From contig CAVWRJ010000006.1 of assembly GCA_963757335.1 (NCBI GenBank), positions 1 to 64,000 of the forward strand: DNA of 64,000 nucleotides, given 5' to 3'. A program made the position numbers and the translations under genes. This DNA is from DASQPA01 sp963757335. GTDB lineage: Bacteria; Acidobacteriota; Thermoanaerobaculia; Multivoradales; UBA5704. The notes beneath the pieces were generated by a model. The model was not told where the DNA came from, made no database searches, and saw only the letters and a list, made by a program, of their open reading frames with translations. Below, in pieces: positions 9,475 through 18,677 of the stretch (its first letter is position 1; every line of letters starts with the position of its first letter).

Positions 9475-9831
9475 CTGTACCTCTATGCCTTGGAGATCTG
9501 TAATCTGAGAAGCAGCTGCTACAGAAGAGAGCGGGGCGCCCGACGAATGGACAGAGCCGGCGCGTTTCGCGATGCCAGCTTATACAAATAAGAGAAGTAT
9601 TGCAAGGGTTGTAAAATTCCTGCGGTGCACCCTCGGTCAGCGAGAAGTAGGTGGGGGACTGACCTACAGAACCCGTCGCCAGCCATCGCCGGCAAAGGGC
9701 CGCGTCCGTCTACGCCGGTCCTCTCTCCGAGGGGTTTGCTCGTTGTTCGCTCGTCGATAGTGATTCCTTCTCGGAGAAACAAGGAAACATATTTGGCGTA
9801 GATACAGCGCCAAGTTGACGTTCCCCTCTCG
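9475..9831. other. Intergenic region, no convincing gene
   Basis: These 357 bases separate the glycoside hydrolase start from the hrpB stop. The stretch around 9580-9625 is AT-rich compared with the surroundings and may hold the hydrolase promoter. A minus-strand open frame (9519-9782) has no family resemblance, signal peptide or good ribosome site and is judged spurious. Confidence 0.5.
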
Positions 9832-12423
9832 CTACCGCCCCGGCCGGCTCTGCGGCCGGGCGTTCCAGGGGTCTTCCGGCCAGGCGTGCTTGGGATAGCG
9901 CCCCTGGAGCTCTTTCCTGACCTCTTTATAGGTGGTCGCCCAGAAGCTCTTGAGATCCTGGGTGACCTGCTGGGGCCGGCCGTTGGGGGCCAGGAGGTGG
10001 AGGAGGACCGGCACCCGGCCGGCGGCCACCCGCGGCGTCTCGGCCAGGCCGAAGAGCTCCTGGATACGCGCCGCTAAGATCGGCGGCCGTCCTTCCTCCG
10101 CCGGATAGTCGAGCCGGACGCTCCTGCCTCCGGGGACGGTGAGACGCTCGGGGGCCTCGCGGCGGAGGGCCTCTCTCTGCTCCCAGGTGAGGGCCCCTTC
10201 GAGGGCGGTTAAGAGCGGGGTCTGTCGGCGATCCCGGAGATCGGCGAAGGAGCGCCGGCCGGCGGCGAGGGCGGGGAGGAGGGCGGAGAGCTCGGCCTCC
10301 CCGAAGGCCGGCAGGCCGAGCTCCGGCATCCAGCCGGCGAGGCGGCGGACCCGGACGAGGAAGGAGGCGACCTCCGGGTCGTCCAGGGGGAGGGCGCGGT
10401 CGAGCCTCCCGGCCGCCGCCTCGACGAGGAGCCTCTCCACCTCCCCCGTCCCCCGGGCGGGGAGGGTCGCCTCCGCTTCGGCCAGCACCAGGTCCTCATA
10501 GCGGGTCCGTTTCCAGGCGATCACCCGCTCGCTCGCGAGGTCGAACGTAAGCTCCACCGCCGTCGCCAGGCGTTCCGGGGGGAGCCAGCCGAGCTCGACC
10601 GCCGAGGCGAGGCGGACGAGCGATTCGGTGCCGCGGTCCTCCAAGTCCACGGCGAGGAACAGCTCGGCATCGAGAACGGCGCTCTCGTCCGCCAGCCGCA
10701 CCCCCCGGCCGCCGACCAGAAGCGCGCGCGGGCTCCTGGGCTCGCGGCGGCGGGCGAGGCGGTCGGGGAAGGCGGCGAGGAGGGCGCGGAGGAGCGCCTC
10801 CTCCCGGGGGAGCTTCGAGGCCGGGTCCGCCGGGGACGCCGCAGGAGCCAGCTCGCGCCGGGCGATCTCCGTCAGCTGGTCGCGGGCCTGGAGGACGAAG
10901 CGGGCGGCGTTGCGGTGGAGCTGCCGGCCGCCGGGGAGGTCCGGTTCCTGCCTCCGGCGCTCGAAGGCTTCGAGCGCCTCCAGACGGTCGAGGAGGTCGG
11001 AACGCGAGACGCGGACGGCCCGCTTCTGGAGCTCCCGCCCCTCCCGGTCTCCGCCGGCACGCGGGAAGGGGTCGCGCTCGGCGAGGAGAGCGGCTAAAAA
11101 GGCGGCCTCGCGGGTCCACCCCCCGGCATGCCCAGCGATCAGCAGCCGGGAGAGCCGGGGGTGGATGGGGAGCCGGGACATCGTCTGGCCGAGGGCGGTG
11201 ACGCCGCTCGCATCCACGGCCCCGAGCCGGGCGAGGAGGAGCCGGGCGGCGGCGAGGGCGGCGGGGTCGGGCGGCTCGAACCAGCCGAAGCGTTCGAGGT
11301 CGTTCTCGCCCCAGGCGAGGAGCTGGAGGGCGGCGGAGGCGAGGTCGACCCGGGCGATCTCCGGCGTCTCCCGCTCCGGCAGGGCGGCCTCCTCCCAGGC
11401 GCTCCACAGCCGCAGGCAGACCCCCGGCCCCTGCCGTCCCGCCCGGCCGGTGCGCTGGTCTGCCGAGGCGCGGCTCACCCTGCCGAGCTCCAGCCGGTCG
11501 AGGCCGGTCGAGGGGTCGTAGCGCAGCCGCCGGACCAGCCCGGAGTCGACCACCGCCCCCACCCCGTCGATGGTGATCGAGGTCTCCGCCACGTTGGTGG
11601 CGAGCACCACCTTGCGCCGGGAGCCGCGGCGGAGCACCTCGTCCTGCCGCTCGGGGGGGAGGTCGCCGTAGAGCGGCAGCACGGCGAGATCGTGGGCGGC
11701 GGCGAGGGGGGCGAGCGCCTCGCCGGCCCGCGTGATCTCGCCTACCCCGGGGAGGAAGACGAGGACGTCGCCGCCGGTCGCCCCGAGCATCCTCTCCACA
11801 CCCTGGACGACGAGGGCGGCGAGCGGGGGCCCGTCGAGACGGCCGGCCGGCCGTTCGAGGTGGCGGATCTCGACCGGGTACTGGCGGCCGCGGCTCTCGA
11901 CGACCGGACCGCCGAGGAAGGCGGCCAGGGGCCCGGGATCGAGAGTGGCGGACATGGCGAGGAGGACGAGGTCGGGCCGCACCTCGCGCTGCACCCGGCG
12001 GGCCATGGCGAGGGCGAGGTCGGCCGCGAGGCTCCGCTCGTGCACCTCGTCGAAGAGGACGGCGCCGATCCCGGTGAGGAAGGGGTCGGCCTGGAGCCGC
12101 TGGACGAGGATGCCCTCGGTGACGACGAGGATGCGGGTCGCCGGCCCCGCCCGGTGCTCGAAGCGGACCTGGTAACCGACCTCCTCCCCGAGCCGCCAGC
12201 CCCCCTCCTCGGCGATCCGCCGGGCCGCCGCCCGCGCCGCCACCCGGCGCGGTTCGAGGAGGACGATCCGCCCGCCGCCCCCGATCCCGGCGGCGAGGAG
12301 CGCCGGGGGGACCCGGGTGGTCTTGCCGGCGCCGGTCGGCGCCACGAGGACGGCGGACCTTCCGGCCTGGAGCGCGGCGAGGAGCCGCGGGAGGGCCTCA
12401 TCGATGGGGAGCGGCTCTCTCAT
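9832..12423 (-). CDS. hrpB: ATP-dependent helicase HrpB
   Basis: This is a DEAH-family superfamily 2 helicase of about 863 residues, close to the usual HrpB length. Walker A is TGAGKTTRVPPALL near residue 30, and motif II reads DEVH in LFDEVHERSL. SATLD is motif III, and QRTGRAGR is motif VI near residue 325. The C-terminal HrpB domain ends with the characteristic LLAPNGRPQQVTQDLKSFW and YPKHAWPEDP. The ATG at 12423 is preferred; an in-frame TTG at 12435 is the alternative, and neither has a strong Shine-Dalgarno. HrpB is a conserved bacterial RNA helicase-like protein whose exact role is poorly defined. It is divergent from an XRE regulator and convergent with nothing close. Confidence 0.95.
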   Translation of the reverse strand: MREPLPIDEALPRLLAALQAGRSAVLVAPTGAGKTTRVPPALLAAGIGGGGRIVLLEPRRVAARAAARRIAEEGGWRLGEEVGYQVRFEHRAGPATRILVVTEGILVQRLQADPFLTGIGAVLFDEVHERSLAADLALAMARRVQREVRPDLVLLAMSATLDPGPLAAFLGGPVVESRGRQYPVEIRHLERPAGRLDGPPLAALVVQGVERMLGATGGDVLVFLPGVGEITRAGEALAPLAAAHDLAVLPLYGDLPPERQDEVLRRGSRRKVVLATNVAETSITIDGVGAVVDSGLVRRLRYDPSTGLDRLELGRVSRASADQRTGRAGRQGPGVCLRLWSAWEEAALPERETPEIARVDLASAALQLLAWGENDLERFGWFEPPDPAALAAARLLLARLGAVDASGVTALGQTMSRLPIHPRLSRLLIAGHAGGWTREAAFLAALLAERDPFPRAGGDREGRELQKRAVRVSRSDLLDRLEALEAFERRRQEPDLPGGRQLHRNAARFVLQARDQLTEIARRELAPAASPADPASKLPREEALLRALLAAFPDRLARRREPRSPRALLVGGRGVRLADESAVLDAELFLAVDLEDRGTESLVRLASAVELGWLPPERLATAVELTFDLASERVIAWKRTRYEDLVLAEAEATLPARGTGEVERLLVEAAAGRLDRALPLDDPEVASFLVRVRRLAGWMPELGLPAFGEAELSALLPALAAGRRSFADLRDRRQTPLLTALEGALTWEQREALRREAPERLTVPGGRSVRLDYPAEEGRPPILAARIQELFGLAETPRVAAGRVPVLLHLLAPNGRPQQVTQDLKSFWATTYKEVRKELQGRYPKHAWPEDPWNARPQSRPGR

Positions 12424-12611
12424 GTCGGAGCCCAATTACCGCTTTCGATATCGGCCGATCTCACCCGGCGCTTCCCAAAGAGAGAAGAGAGAACGCCGAA
12501 AAAGCCCCTACCCTTTCTCCTTCCAGTGGAAATCATCGCTTTTCGAAATAGATCTGCCGCATCCTGCAACTCGTTGAGCAGACTCAGCTTAGCTTGCCCA
12601 GAGGGAAAAAT

Positions 12612-13181
12612 GTGGGTACAGTGCGGAACATGCCGCCCGAACCGGGAGACTTCAGTATCGCCTTGAGCATTCTGCGCATCTCGCGGGGCTGGAGCCAGGA
12701 TCAGGTCGCCAAGGCCTCGGGCCTCACCAACAGCGCGCTTTCCGAGTACGAGCGCGGCAAGAAGATCCCCGAGCTCAAGAGCGTGCGCAAGATCGTCCGG
12801 GCGCTCGGCTACGAGCTTTCGGCCATCGAGCGGACGGAGGAATTCCTCCGCGAGCTGCGGGCCGAAAGTCACATGGAGGCCCGCCTGGGGGAGGACGGCA
12901 GCTTCTCCCTCGTGCCGATCTCGCCGCACGGCTCTCCCGGTCTCCCCCCCAGTTTCCCGGCCGGCCTCCCGGCAATGCCAGCTTCCGGGCCCATTTCCGG
13001 GGGTATGGACCTCTACCTCGCGGCGAGCGCCAGCGATCCGCTGCGCACCCGGGCGCGGCGGGTGGCGGCCCAGGTGGGCCAGGCCGCCACCGGTTTCAGC
13101 CTGCTGCTCTTCGACCTTCTCATCGGTCACCTCGGCCAGCCCGCCCCGCCCGGAGCCCCCCGCCAGCCTCGCGAGCCGTAG
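12612..13181 (+). CDS. XRE-family helix-turn-helix transcriptional regulator
   Basis: An N-terminal HTH_3 domain occupies about residues 15-70: LRISRGWSQDQVAKASGL then SALSEYERGKKIP, the canonical lambda-repressor-like helix pair. The remaining 120 residues are proline- and alanine-rich, with no recognised ligand domain. The GTG at 12612 is preferred because GAGGG sits 6 bases upstream; an ATG at 12630 and a TTG at 12594 are in-frame alternatives. It is divergent from hrpB, and its stop lies 3 bp from the convergent M61 peptidase stop. The target is unknown; autoregulation from the 12424-12611 gap is possible but no operator was identified. Confidence 0.85.
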   Translation: MGTVRNMPPEPGDFSIALSILRISRGWSQDQVAKASGLTNSALSEYERGKKIPELKSVRKIVRALGYELSAIERTEEFLRELRAESHMEARLGEDGSFSLVPISPHGSPGLPPSFPAGLPAMPASGPISGGMDLYLAASASDPLRTRARRVAAQVGQAATGFSLLLFDLLIGHLGQPAPPGAPRQPREP

Positions 13182-13184
13182 CTC

Positions 13185-15134
13185 TCACTTCCCGGTGGCC
13201 GGCCGCGCCGGTGCCGGGTGAGCGTGGGGTGCGAGGTTGAGACCGAGGAGATCCGGCTGCGCCGGATCGCGCTCCAGGTGGGGGTAGCGCGGGCCATCGT
13301 GGTAGTCGACGCGATAGGTCTTGTAGTAGTCCGAGCTCTCGACCAGGAGCTCGATCGGCCCCTTCCCGGCCTTCGCCTCGCGGAGCGCGGCGTCCACCCA
13401 CTCCTTTTTCCAGGCGCGGCCGTTGACCGCCAGGAGCTTCATGCCGGGACCGATGCCGGCCTTGTAGGCGGGCGTCCCCGGGACGACGTCGCGGATGTCG
13501 CCGTCCTCCTTCACCTGGAGCCCCAGGGAGTAGGTCCAGTCGGTGGACTTCGAGCGCTCCTCGCGGTCCTTGATCACCTCGTTGGGGACCTCGGTGTAGA
13601 CCAGCTTCCAGCCGCTGGCGCGCACCCCAGCCTGCGGGGAGTGGGGATCGGTCGCTTCGAGGCGCGCGGTGAGCAACCCCTTCCAGTCGTAGGGTGCCAG
13701 GGCGTTGAGAGTCGCGACGACGTCGGCGAAGGTGTAGGTCTTGACCTCCGGGCCGCCGATGCCGCCGTGGAAGAGGTGGCAGAAGTCGTCCATCGAGGCC
13801 TGGCCGTGGGTCTGCTGGCGCAGAAGGGTGTCGGCCTCCAGCCAGAGGAGGACCGACTCGTCGTAGTAGTCCGCCCCCCGGCGCCAGGACCCCCACTCGC
13901 TGGGCAGGCCCCCCAGGGTCTGGGCGGCGACCGCGGTATCGGCCAACGGGCGCCAGGTCCGCCCCGGCTGGTAGTCGAGGCTGGCGGCGATCTGGGCGAT
14001 CCTCTCGCGGGTGTACTCCGGGGTCCACAGGCCGCTCCTCGCCGGCAGCACGGTGGCGGCGTACTGGGTGAGACCCTCGTAGACCCAGAGCAGGCTGCCA
14101 TCCATGGGGGTGTGGAGGTCGGGGCTCATGAGGCCGGCCGGCCGGCGGTACTTGCCGTTCCAGGAGTGGGCGTACTCGTGCGCCAGGAGCCCCGCGAGGT
14201 TGCGGCGCGACCCCTCCTTGAGCAGCGACTGCTCGTCGGCCCGGTCGTCGCTCGACTCGTGGTGCTCGAGGCCGAAGTGGGCGGTGTGATCGGAGAGGGT
14301 GAGCAGCCAGCGGTAGCCGCGGTAGTGGTGGCCGCCGAAGAAGGCCTCCTCCTCGGCGACCAGGCTCTGGTAGAGCGGCACGAAGTCGGCGGGCGTTTCG
14401 AGCGCCCCCGAGGTGTCGGCCGCCATGTCGATCTGGTGCGCCAGCGCTCCGCTCCCCAGTTGGACGGTCCGCGTGTGGGCGCCCATCAAGACCGGCGAGT
14501 CGACCAGGGTGGTGAGCGAGACCGGCTTGAATTCGATCCTCTCCGTCCCCTCGCCCTGGGCGACCGGCAGGGCGGTCGCCGGCTTCCAGCCGGCCGGGAG
14601 GCGCAGGCTCGCGGTGACCGTCAGGTTGTCGGTCGGCGTTCCCTGCGGGTAGAGGATCACCGTGTTCCAGGAGAGGATGGCGAGCTGCGCCGTGGTGCTC
14701 CGGCCCGAGGTGTAGGCCCCCTCGCTCTCGGGGGAGAGGAAGTCGAAGTCGATGGCGAGCGACCTCGCCCCGGCGGGGAGGGTGAGGTGGAAGGCGTACA
14801 TGTCGATCGGGTCGCGGTGCCAGGCGAGCGGCGCGCCGTCGACCGCGAGCTTCAGGCCGGCGATCTCGGCCAGGGGTCCGTTCGGCCCGTGCTCGCCGGG
14901 GAGCCACTTCGGGTAGTAGAGGGTGAGGGGACCGGGGCCCGCCGCCATCACGATGTGGGTGTGGAAGATATGGCGCGACGCCTCGGTGGCATCGACGGCG
15001 ACCGAGAGGGCGGCTCCCGAGGCCCGGGGAGCGCTGGACGGCCGGGTGGCGGCGAGGAGGCCGGAGGGGGAGGCGAGGAACCCGGCAAGGGCCAAGGCGG
15101 AGAGCAGCTTGCCGAAGACAGCAGGCTTGATCAC
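13185..15134 (-). CDS. M61 family peptidase (glycyl aminopeptidase-like) with PDZ domain
   Basis: This exported metallopeptidase has about 649 residues. The zinc-binding HEYAHSW (HExxH) lies near residue 316. It is preceded by the family-typical FGLEHHESS and followed by WNGKYRRP. The N-terminal half is the beta-rich M61 domain (LYYPKWLPGEHGPNGP), and a PDZ domain (VPGTPAYKAGIGPGMKLLAVNGR) lies near the C-terminus. The GTG at 15134 is chosen because the hydrophobic signal sequence (KLLSALALAGFLASPSG) follows directly. A longer in-frame start at 15317 would add an Arg/Pro-rich leader and overlap the divergent usp promoter. Members cleave N-terminal glycine or alanine from peptides. It is probably periplasmic. 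Confidence 0.9.
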   Translation of the reverse strand: MIKPAVFGKLLSALALAGFLASPSGLLAATRPSSAPRASGAALSVAVDATEASRHIFHTHIVMAAGPGPLTLYYPKWLPGEHGPNGPLAEIAGLKLAVDGAPLAWHRDPIDMYAFHLTLPAGARSLAIDFDFLSPESEGAYTSGRSTTAQLAILSWNTVILYPQGTPTDNLTVTASLRLPAGWKPATALPVAQGEGTERIEFKPVSLTTLVDSPVLMGAHTRTVQLGSGALAHQIDMAADTSGALETPADFVPLYQSLVAEEEAFFGGHHYRGYRWLLTLSDHTAHFGLEHHESSDDRADEQSLLKEGSRRNLAGLLAHEYAHSWNGKYRRPAGLMSPDLHTPMDGSLLWVYEGLTQYAATVLPARSGLWTPEYTRERIAQIAASLDYQPGRTWRPLADTAVAAQTLGGLPSEWGSWRRGADYYDESVLLWLEADTLLRQQTHGQASMDDFCHLFHGGIGGPEVKTYTFADVVATLNALAPYDWKGLLTARLEATDPHSPQAGVRASGWKLVYTEVPNEVIKDREERSKSTDWTYSLGLQVKEDGDIRDVVPGTPAYKAGIGPGMKLLAVNGRAWKKEWVDAALREAKAGKGPIELLVESSDYYKTYRVDYHDGPRYPHLERDPAQPDLLGLNLAPHAHPAPARPATGK

Positions 15135-15343
15135 GGCGCGGGGTCTCCCAGGGCTTTCAAGCCGGCGGGATCGCCGGCTTTGGCTTCCTGGCATCCTACC
15201 CCAGGAGGCCGCCCCTACCCCACGGGGTGGCCTTCCCCCCACCCCGCGGTGCGCGGCGGCCGCCTCGCCGGGTGTGGGGGGCTCCCGGCTCTGCCGGTAC
15301 AGTTCCCGCAGACACACTTGGAACCCATCGAGGGGAGGAGATC

Positions 15344-16291
15344 ATGATGTCGAGCAGGATTAAGACGGTGCTGATCGGAACCACCTTGAACCCATCGGGC
15401 GATCGGCTCGTCGCCTCCGGCATCCGTCTGGCGCGGTCGATGGGCGCCAGGGTTCACCTCGTCCATGCCTATGACGTGCCGGTCGTGCACGGCGCCCCGT
15501 CTCCCCTGGACGTTCCGATCGGCGAGTTCCTCGACGCCGGGCGCCGGGCCCTCGGCGAGCGGATGGACCGCCAGATCGCGCGGCTGGGTCTCGGTGCCGA
15601 GGAGATCGCGGGCACCACCCTCGATCTCGGCTCCCCCCACCGGGTGCTGATCGAGGCGGCGCGGCGGTGCGACGCCGACCTGATTGTCGTCGGGGCGGTC
15701 GAGAGCGCCGAGGCAGCCTCGCGGCTCATCGGCTCGACGGCGGACCGGGTGGTGCGCCGGGCCGACCGCCCGGTCCTTCTGGTGCGCGGCGAGCTCAGCC
15801 TGCCGCTGGCGCGGGTGCTGCTGCCGGTCGGCCTCTCCGGCTCTGCCGCCGAAGCGCTGGAAGCCGGGCTCGATTTCCTCGCCGGTATCGATGGGGGACA
15901 GGCAGCGGTACTCGAGGCCCTTTTCGTCGCCGCCGAGGTGGACGGCCGCCCCGCCCGCGGGCAGAGCGTTCCGGAAGGGGTGCGCGAGCGGGCAACCGGC
16001 AGGCTCGACGGCTTCCTGGCCGAGACCCCGCGCACCGCGGACTGGCGGATCGACTCGCGGGTCGAGTTCGGGTTCATCGACCGCGAGATCCTCACCCGGA
16101 TCGAGCGCTGGCAGCCGGACCTCGTCGTCCTCCGCACCCACGACCGCGAGGGTGTCGAGCCCTTCCTCCTCGGGCGGGTCACCATGGCCCTGATGCGCCA
16201 GGAGGGCGTGAGCGTCCTCATGATTCCGCCCGTGGCGGCCCGCGCCGGGATGTTCCTCCGGAACGAGGCGGAGGTCTCCGTCGCCGCCTGA
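15344..16291 (+). CDS. Tandem-domain universal stress protein (UspA family)
   Basis: Two Usp folds lie in one chain of about 315 residues. The first (about 1-150) starts IKTVLIGTTLNPSG and ends GSTADRVVRRADRPVLLVR, matching the nucleotide-loop region. The second (about 150-305) keeps the DLVVLRTHDR and SVLMIPP strands, but its glycine loop is poor, so ATP binding there is doubtful. The ATG at 15344 follows GGGGAGGAG with 3-5 nt spacing; a second ATG follows immediately. It is monocistronic, and an inverted repeat that could terminate transcription lies just downstream. Tandem Usp proteins are stress-protective with variable ATP binding; a specific trigger cannot be read from the sequence. Confidence 0.9.
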   Translation: MMSSRIKTVLIGTTLNPSGDRLVASGIRLARSMGARVHLVHAYDVPVVHGAPSPLDVPIGEFLDAGRRALGERMDRQIARLGLGAEEIAGTTLDLGSPHRVLIEAARRCDADLIVVGAVESAEAASRLIGSTADRVVRRADRPVLLVRGELSLPLARVLLPVGLSGSAAEALEAGLDFLAGIDGGQAAVLEALFVAAEVDGRPARGQSVPEGVRERATGRLDGFLAETPRTADWRIDSRVEFGFIDREILTRIERWQPDLVVLRTHDREGVEPFLLGRVTMALMRQEGVSVLMIPPVAARAGMFLRNEAEVSVAA

Positions 16292-16300
16292 TTCTGGAGG

Positions 16301-16379
16301 GGCCCAGTTTGATTCCGAGGACGGGCGACTGGCTGCGCGAAGCGCCCGAGGGCGCCCGCCCGCAGGATCAAACTGGGCC
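16301..16379. terminator. Long inverted repeat between convergent genes (putative bidirectional terminator)
   Basis: Arms GGCCCAGTTTGATTC (16301-16315) and GGATCAAACTGGGCC (16365-16379) pair at 14 of 15 positions around a GC-rich centre that can itself fold. It lies exactly between the stops of usp (16291) and the response regulator (16387). There is no T tract, so efficient intrinsic termination is uncertain. Confidence 0.5.
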
Positions 16380-16386
16380 ACCGGGC

Positions 16387-17064
16387 CTACCGGTCGCTCG
16401 CCGGCGGCTCCACGATCTTGTTGCGGATGGCGTAGCTCACCACCTGCGCCCGGTTGTGCAGGTGGAGCTTGTCGAGGATGTTGCGGACGTGGAACTTGAT
16501 GGTGTTCTCCGACACCCCGAGCTCGCGCGCCAGCTTGCGGTTCGAGGTGATCCCGGAAACGAGAAGCTCCAGGATTTCCCGTTCGCGCTCGGTGAGGGCG
16601 TCGGGGTCCTGTGCCGCCGAGTGGGCCGCTGCCGGCGCCGCCGCCTGGGCCGGGCGGGCGAACTCCTGGAGGAGCTTTCTGGCCAGGGCCGGGGTGAGCG
16701 CCGGCTCGCCGCGGCCCACCCCTTCGAGCAGCGCGAAGAACTCTTCCGATTCGAGGTTTTTCGACAGATAGCCCTGGGCTCCCGACTTGATGGCCTCGAA
16801 GAGCGTGGCGTCCTCGTCGGAGGCGGTAAGGACGACGACCTGGACCGCCGGGAGCTCGGCGCTCACCAGGCGGGTGGCGGCGAGGCCGTCCATCTCGGGC
16901 ATCGAGAGGTCCATCAAGAGGACGTCCGGCTGCAGGCGGCGGGCGAGCTCCAGGGCCTCGCGGCCGTTTCTGGCCTCGCCGACGACCGCGAGACCGTGCG
17001 CTTCGAGGAGGCTCCGCAGACTATCGCGGAACAGGGCGTGATCGTCGGCGATCAGGATCTTCAT
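16387..17064 (-). CDS. NarL/LuxR-family response regulator
   Basis: This is a 225-residue two-domain response regulator. The receiver has the acidic pair D7-D8, phospho-acceptor D52 (MDLSMPEMDG), T80 and K102. A LuxR-type HTH follows an alanine-rich linker (LTEREREILELL, then SENTIKFHVRNILDKL). Its ATG overlaps the TGA of the upstream histidine kinase by 4 bp, so the pair is translationally coupled. Phosphorylation by that kinase and control of transcription are inferred from family rules; target genes are not evident. Convergent with usp. Confidence 0.95.
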   Translation of the reverse strand: MKILIADDHALFRDSLRSLLEAHGLAVVGEARNGREALELARRLQPDVLLMDLSMPEMDGLAATRLVSAELPAVQVVVLTASDEDATLFEAIKSGAQGYLSKNLESEEFFALLEGVGRGEPALTPALARKLLQEFARPAQAAAPAAAHSAAQDPDALTEREREILELLVSGITSNRKLARELGVSENTIKFHVRNILDKLHLHNRAQVVSYAIRNKIVEPPASDR

Positions 17065-18326
17065 CCGGCGCTCCCAGGGCGGGGTTGCGAAGCGGGGGTC
17101 AAGGGGATCTCGACGGTCACCCGAGTACCGGCTTTGGGGAGCGAGTCCCAGCGCACGACGCCGCCGACGCTCTCCGCGCGCTCGCGCATGGTGGTCAAGC
17201 CGAAGCGCGGGAAGCCGGGGCGGCCGATCTCGGCCGGGTTGAAGCCGATCCCGTCGTCGGCCACCGTCACCACCACCCGTTCCCCCGCTTTTCCGATCGC
17301 CACTTCCGTCTTCTGCGCCTGGGCGTGCTTGCGGACGTTCGCCAGGGCCTCCTGGACGATGCGCAGGAGCTGCAGCTCGATGCCCGGGGAGAGCCGCAGG
17401 GTTTCGTCGATCGAGAGCCGGCAACCGACCCCGGTCTGGCCCTCCCAGGCGCCGACGAACTCGGCGAGTGCCTGGGACATCGTGCGCTCCGGGCCGATGC
17501 CGGTGCGGAGCCCCATGATCGACTCCCGGAGATCGGCGTAGACCTCGCGCGCCGCCTTCGCCAGCTGCTCCAGCTGGCGGCTCGCCTCCTCGGCGCGGCC
17601 GGTGCGGAGGAACTCGCGCACCGCCTGGGCCTTGGTATTGACGTAGGCGAGCACCTGAGCGAGGCCGTCGTGCATCTCGTGGGCGATTCGCAGTCGCTCC
17701 TCGGAGACGGCCAGGCCCTGCAGCCGGCGCTGCAGGTAGGCGCTGTCGATGGCGATGGCAGCGGTGGTGGCGAAGCGGGTGAGGCTCGCCTCGTCCTCCT
17801 CCGAGAACTCCTCCGCCCCGCTTTTTTCGGCCAGGCAGAGATTCCCCTGGAAGGGGCTCTTGCAGAGGATGGGCACCGCCACCTCGAGCCGTCTTCCCTC
17901 CCGGCGGACCTGCGGGACCGCCCCCGAGGTGACGCCCGAGGTGATGAAAGACTCGGCCCGGCCGTCGTCGCCGAGGACCGAGAGGGTGCCGTAGCACGCA
18001 TCGACGAGCAGCCTGGCATGATCGACGACCCGCTGGAGAGTCGTCTCCAGGGTGAGGGCGTCCCAGATGTCGAGCGCCGCCGCGTGCAGGGCGGCTACCT
18101 CGCGGTGCTGGCGCTCGACGCTCGCCTGGATGCGCTCGATGAAATGGAACATGCCCCCCAGGAAGCCGAAGGCGAGAATGGAGATCGCGGCGTCCATGAA
18201 GAGGCGCCCCGGCCAGGACTGGAGGTAGGGAAGAATGGCCTGGCGGACGAGCTCGATGACGACGATCGACACCAGCACCGAGGTCAGGGTGATCGCCCGC
18301 AGCCGCCTCAGGGTCATCGGCGACAT
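17061..18326 (-). CDS. NarX-type sensor histidine kinase with GAF domain
   Basis: The protein has about 421 residues. Two hydrophobic segments (about 13-35 and 44-65) anchor it in the membrane. A GAF-like sensor domain follows (about 100-235), then the HisKA_3 dimerisation motif with the phospho-accepting His in HEMHDGLAQ. The HATPase domain has VADDGIGFN and FGLTTMRERAESVGG. The start ATG at 18326 is chosen because the frame upstream overlaps the DUF2892 gene and is Arg/Pro-rich. It is immediately downstream of that gene and overlaps the response regulator by 4 bp. The signal is unknown; the GAF domain suggests a cytoplasmic small ligand or redox cue (inference). Confidence 0.92.
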   Translation of the reverse strand: MSPMTLRRLRAITLTSVLVSIVVIELVRQAILPYLQSWPGRLFMDAAISILAFGFLGGMFHFIERIQASVERQHREVAALHAAALDIWDALTLETTLQRVVDHARLLVDACYGTLSVLGDDGRAESFITSGVTSGAVPQVRREGRRLEVAVPILCKSPFQGNLCLAEKSGAEEFSEEDEASLTRFATTAAIAIDSAYLQRRLQGLAVSEERLRIAHEMHDGLAQVLAYVNTKAQAVREFLRTGRAEEASRQLEQLAKAAREVYADLRESIMGLRTGIGPERTMSQALAEFVGAWEGQTGVGCRLSIDETLRLSPGIELQLLRIVQEALANVRKHAQAQKTEVAIGKAGERVVVTVADDGIGFNPAEIGRPGFPRFGLTTMRERAESVGGVVRWDSLPKAGTRVTVEIPLTPASQPRPGSAG

Positions 18327-18340
18327 GTCGAGCCGAAATC

Positions 18341-18565
18341 CTAGCGTACTTCCGGGCGCGATCCTCGCTTCCGGGTGTTGATCCCGAGGAGAGCGTAGAA
18401 CGGGCACCACCCGAGGAGACCGGTGAGGAGCGGGACCCAGGCGAAAATCTCGAGCGCCCGCCCGCCGAGGCCGCCGACCGCTCCGCTCCAGGCCGCGGCG
18501 AGCATGCCGGCGCCCAGGCCGATGCGGATGAGGCGTTCGAGAGCGGAGAGATTGAGGAGTTTCAT
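18341..18565 (-). CDS. DUF2892 (YgaP-like transmembrane) family protein
   Basis: This small protein of 74 residues has two membrane-spanning segments (LIRIGLGAGMLAAAW and ALEIFAWVPLLTGLLGWCPFYALLGI). The pattern N-x-x-x-x-E-R-x-I-R-I-x-L-G and the WCPFY-LLGI turn are typical of DUF2892. The ATG at 18565 is preferred over an in-frame ATG at 18589. The gene ends 14 bp before the histidine kinase start, suggesting one transcript with the two-component pair. The function of the family is unknown; some members are fused to rhodanese domains. Confidence 0.75.
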   Translation of the reverse strand: MKLLNLSALERLIRIGLGAGMLAAAWSGAVGGLGGRALEIFAWVPLLTGLLGWCPFYALLGINTRKRGSRPEVR

Positions 18566-18658
18566 GGCGGTTCCGGCTCCGCCAAGCATGCCCGTACCCG
18601 CCCCCGGGAACGACCTCCATGGGGGCGGGAGGGACTACGCCGTAGGGTAGGCGTCGCC

Positions 18659-18674
18659 CCACCCTAAAGGGTGG
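18659..18674 (-). terminator. Short hairpin just after the C25 peptidase stop
   Basis: CCACCCT-AA-AGGGTGG forms a 7-bp perfect stem 3 bp beyond the stop codon of the peptidase gene. It has no following T tract, so it could instead stabilise the mRNA 3' end. Confidence 0.4.
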
Positions 18675-18677
18675 TTC

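Noticed and set aside
9519..9782. Small minus-strand frame upstream of the hydrolase
   Set aside because: There is no family resemblance, poor composition and no ribosome site.
15185..15245. GC-rich palindrome between the M61 peptidase and usp as another MITE copy
   Set aside because: It shares short ACCCC/GGGGT stems but not the terminal repeats or the 146-bp length of the MITE.
13185..15317. Longer start for the M61 peptidase at 15317
   Set aside because: The 61 added residues are Arg/Pro/Gly-rich, overlap the divergent usp promoter region and precede a good signal peptide.
16360..16380. Resemblance of AGTTTGATCCTG to the start of 16S rRNA
   Set aside because: Only about 12 bases match. 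They form an arm of an inverted repeat, and no rRNA sequence follows.
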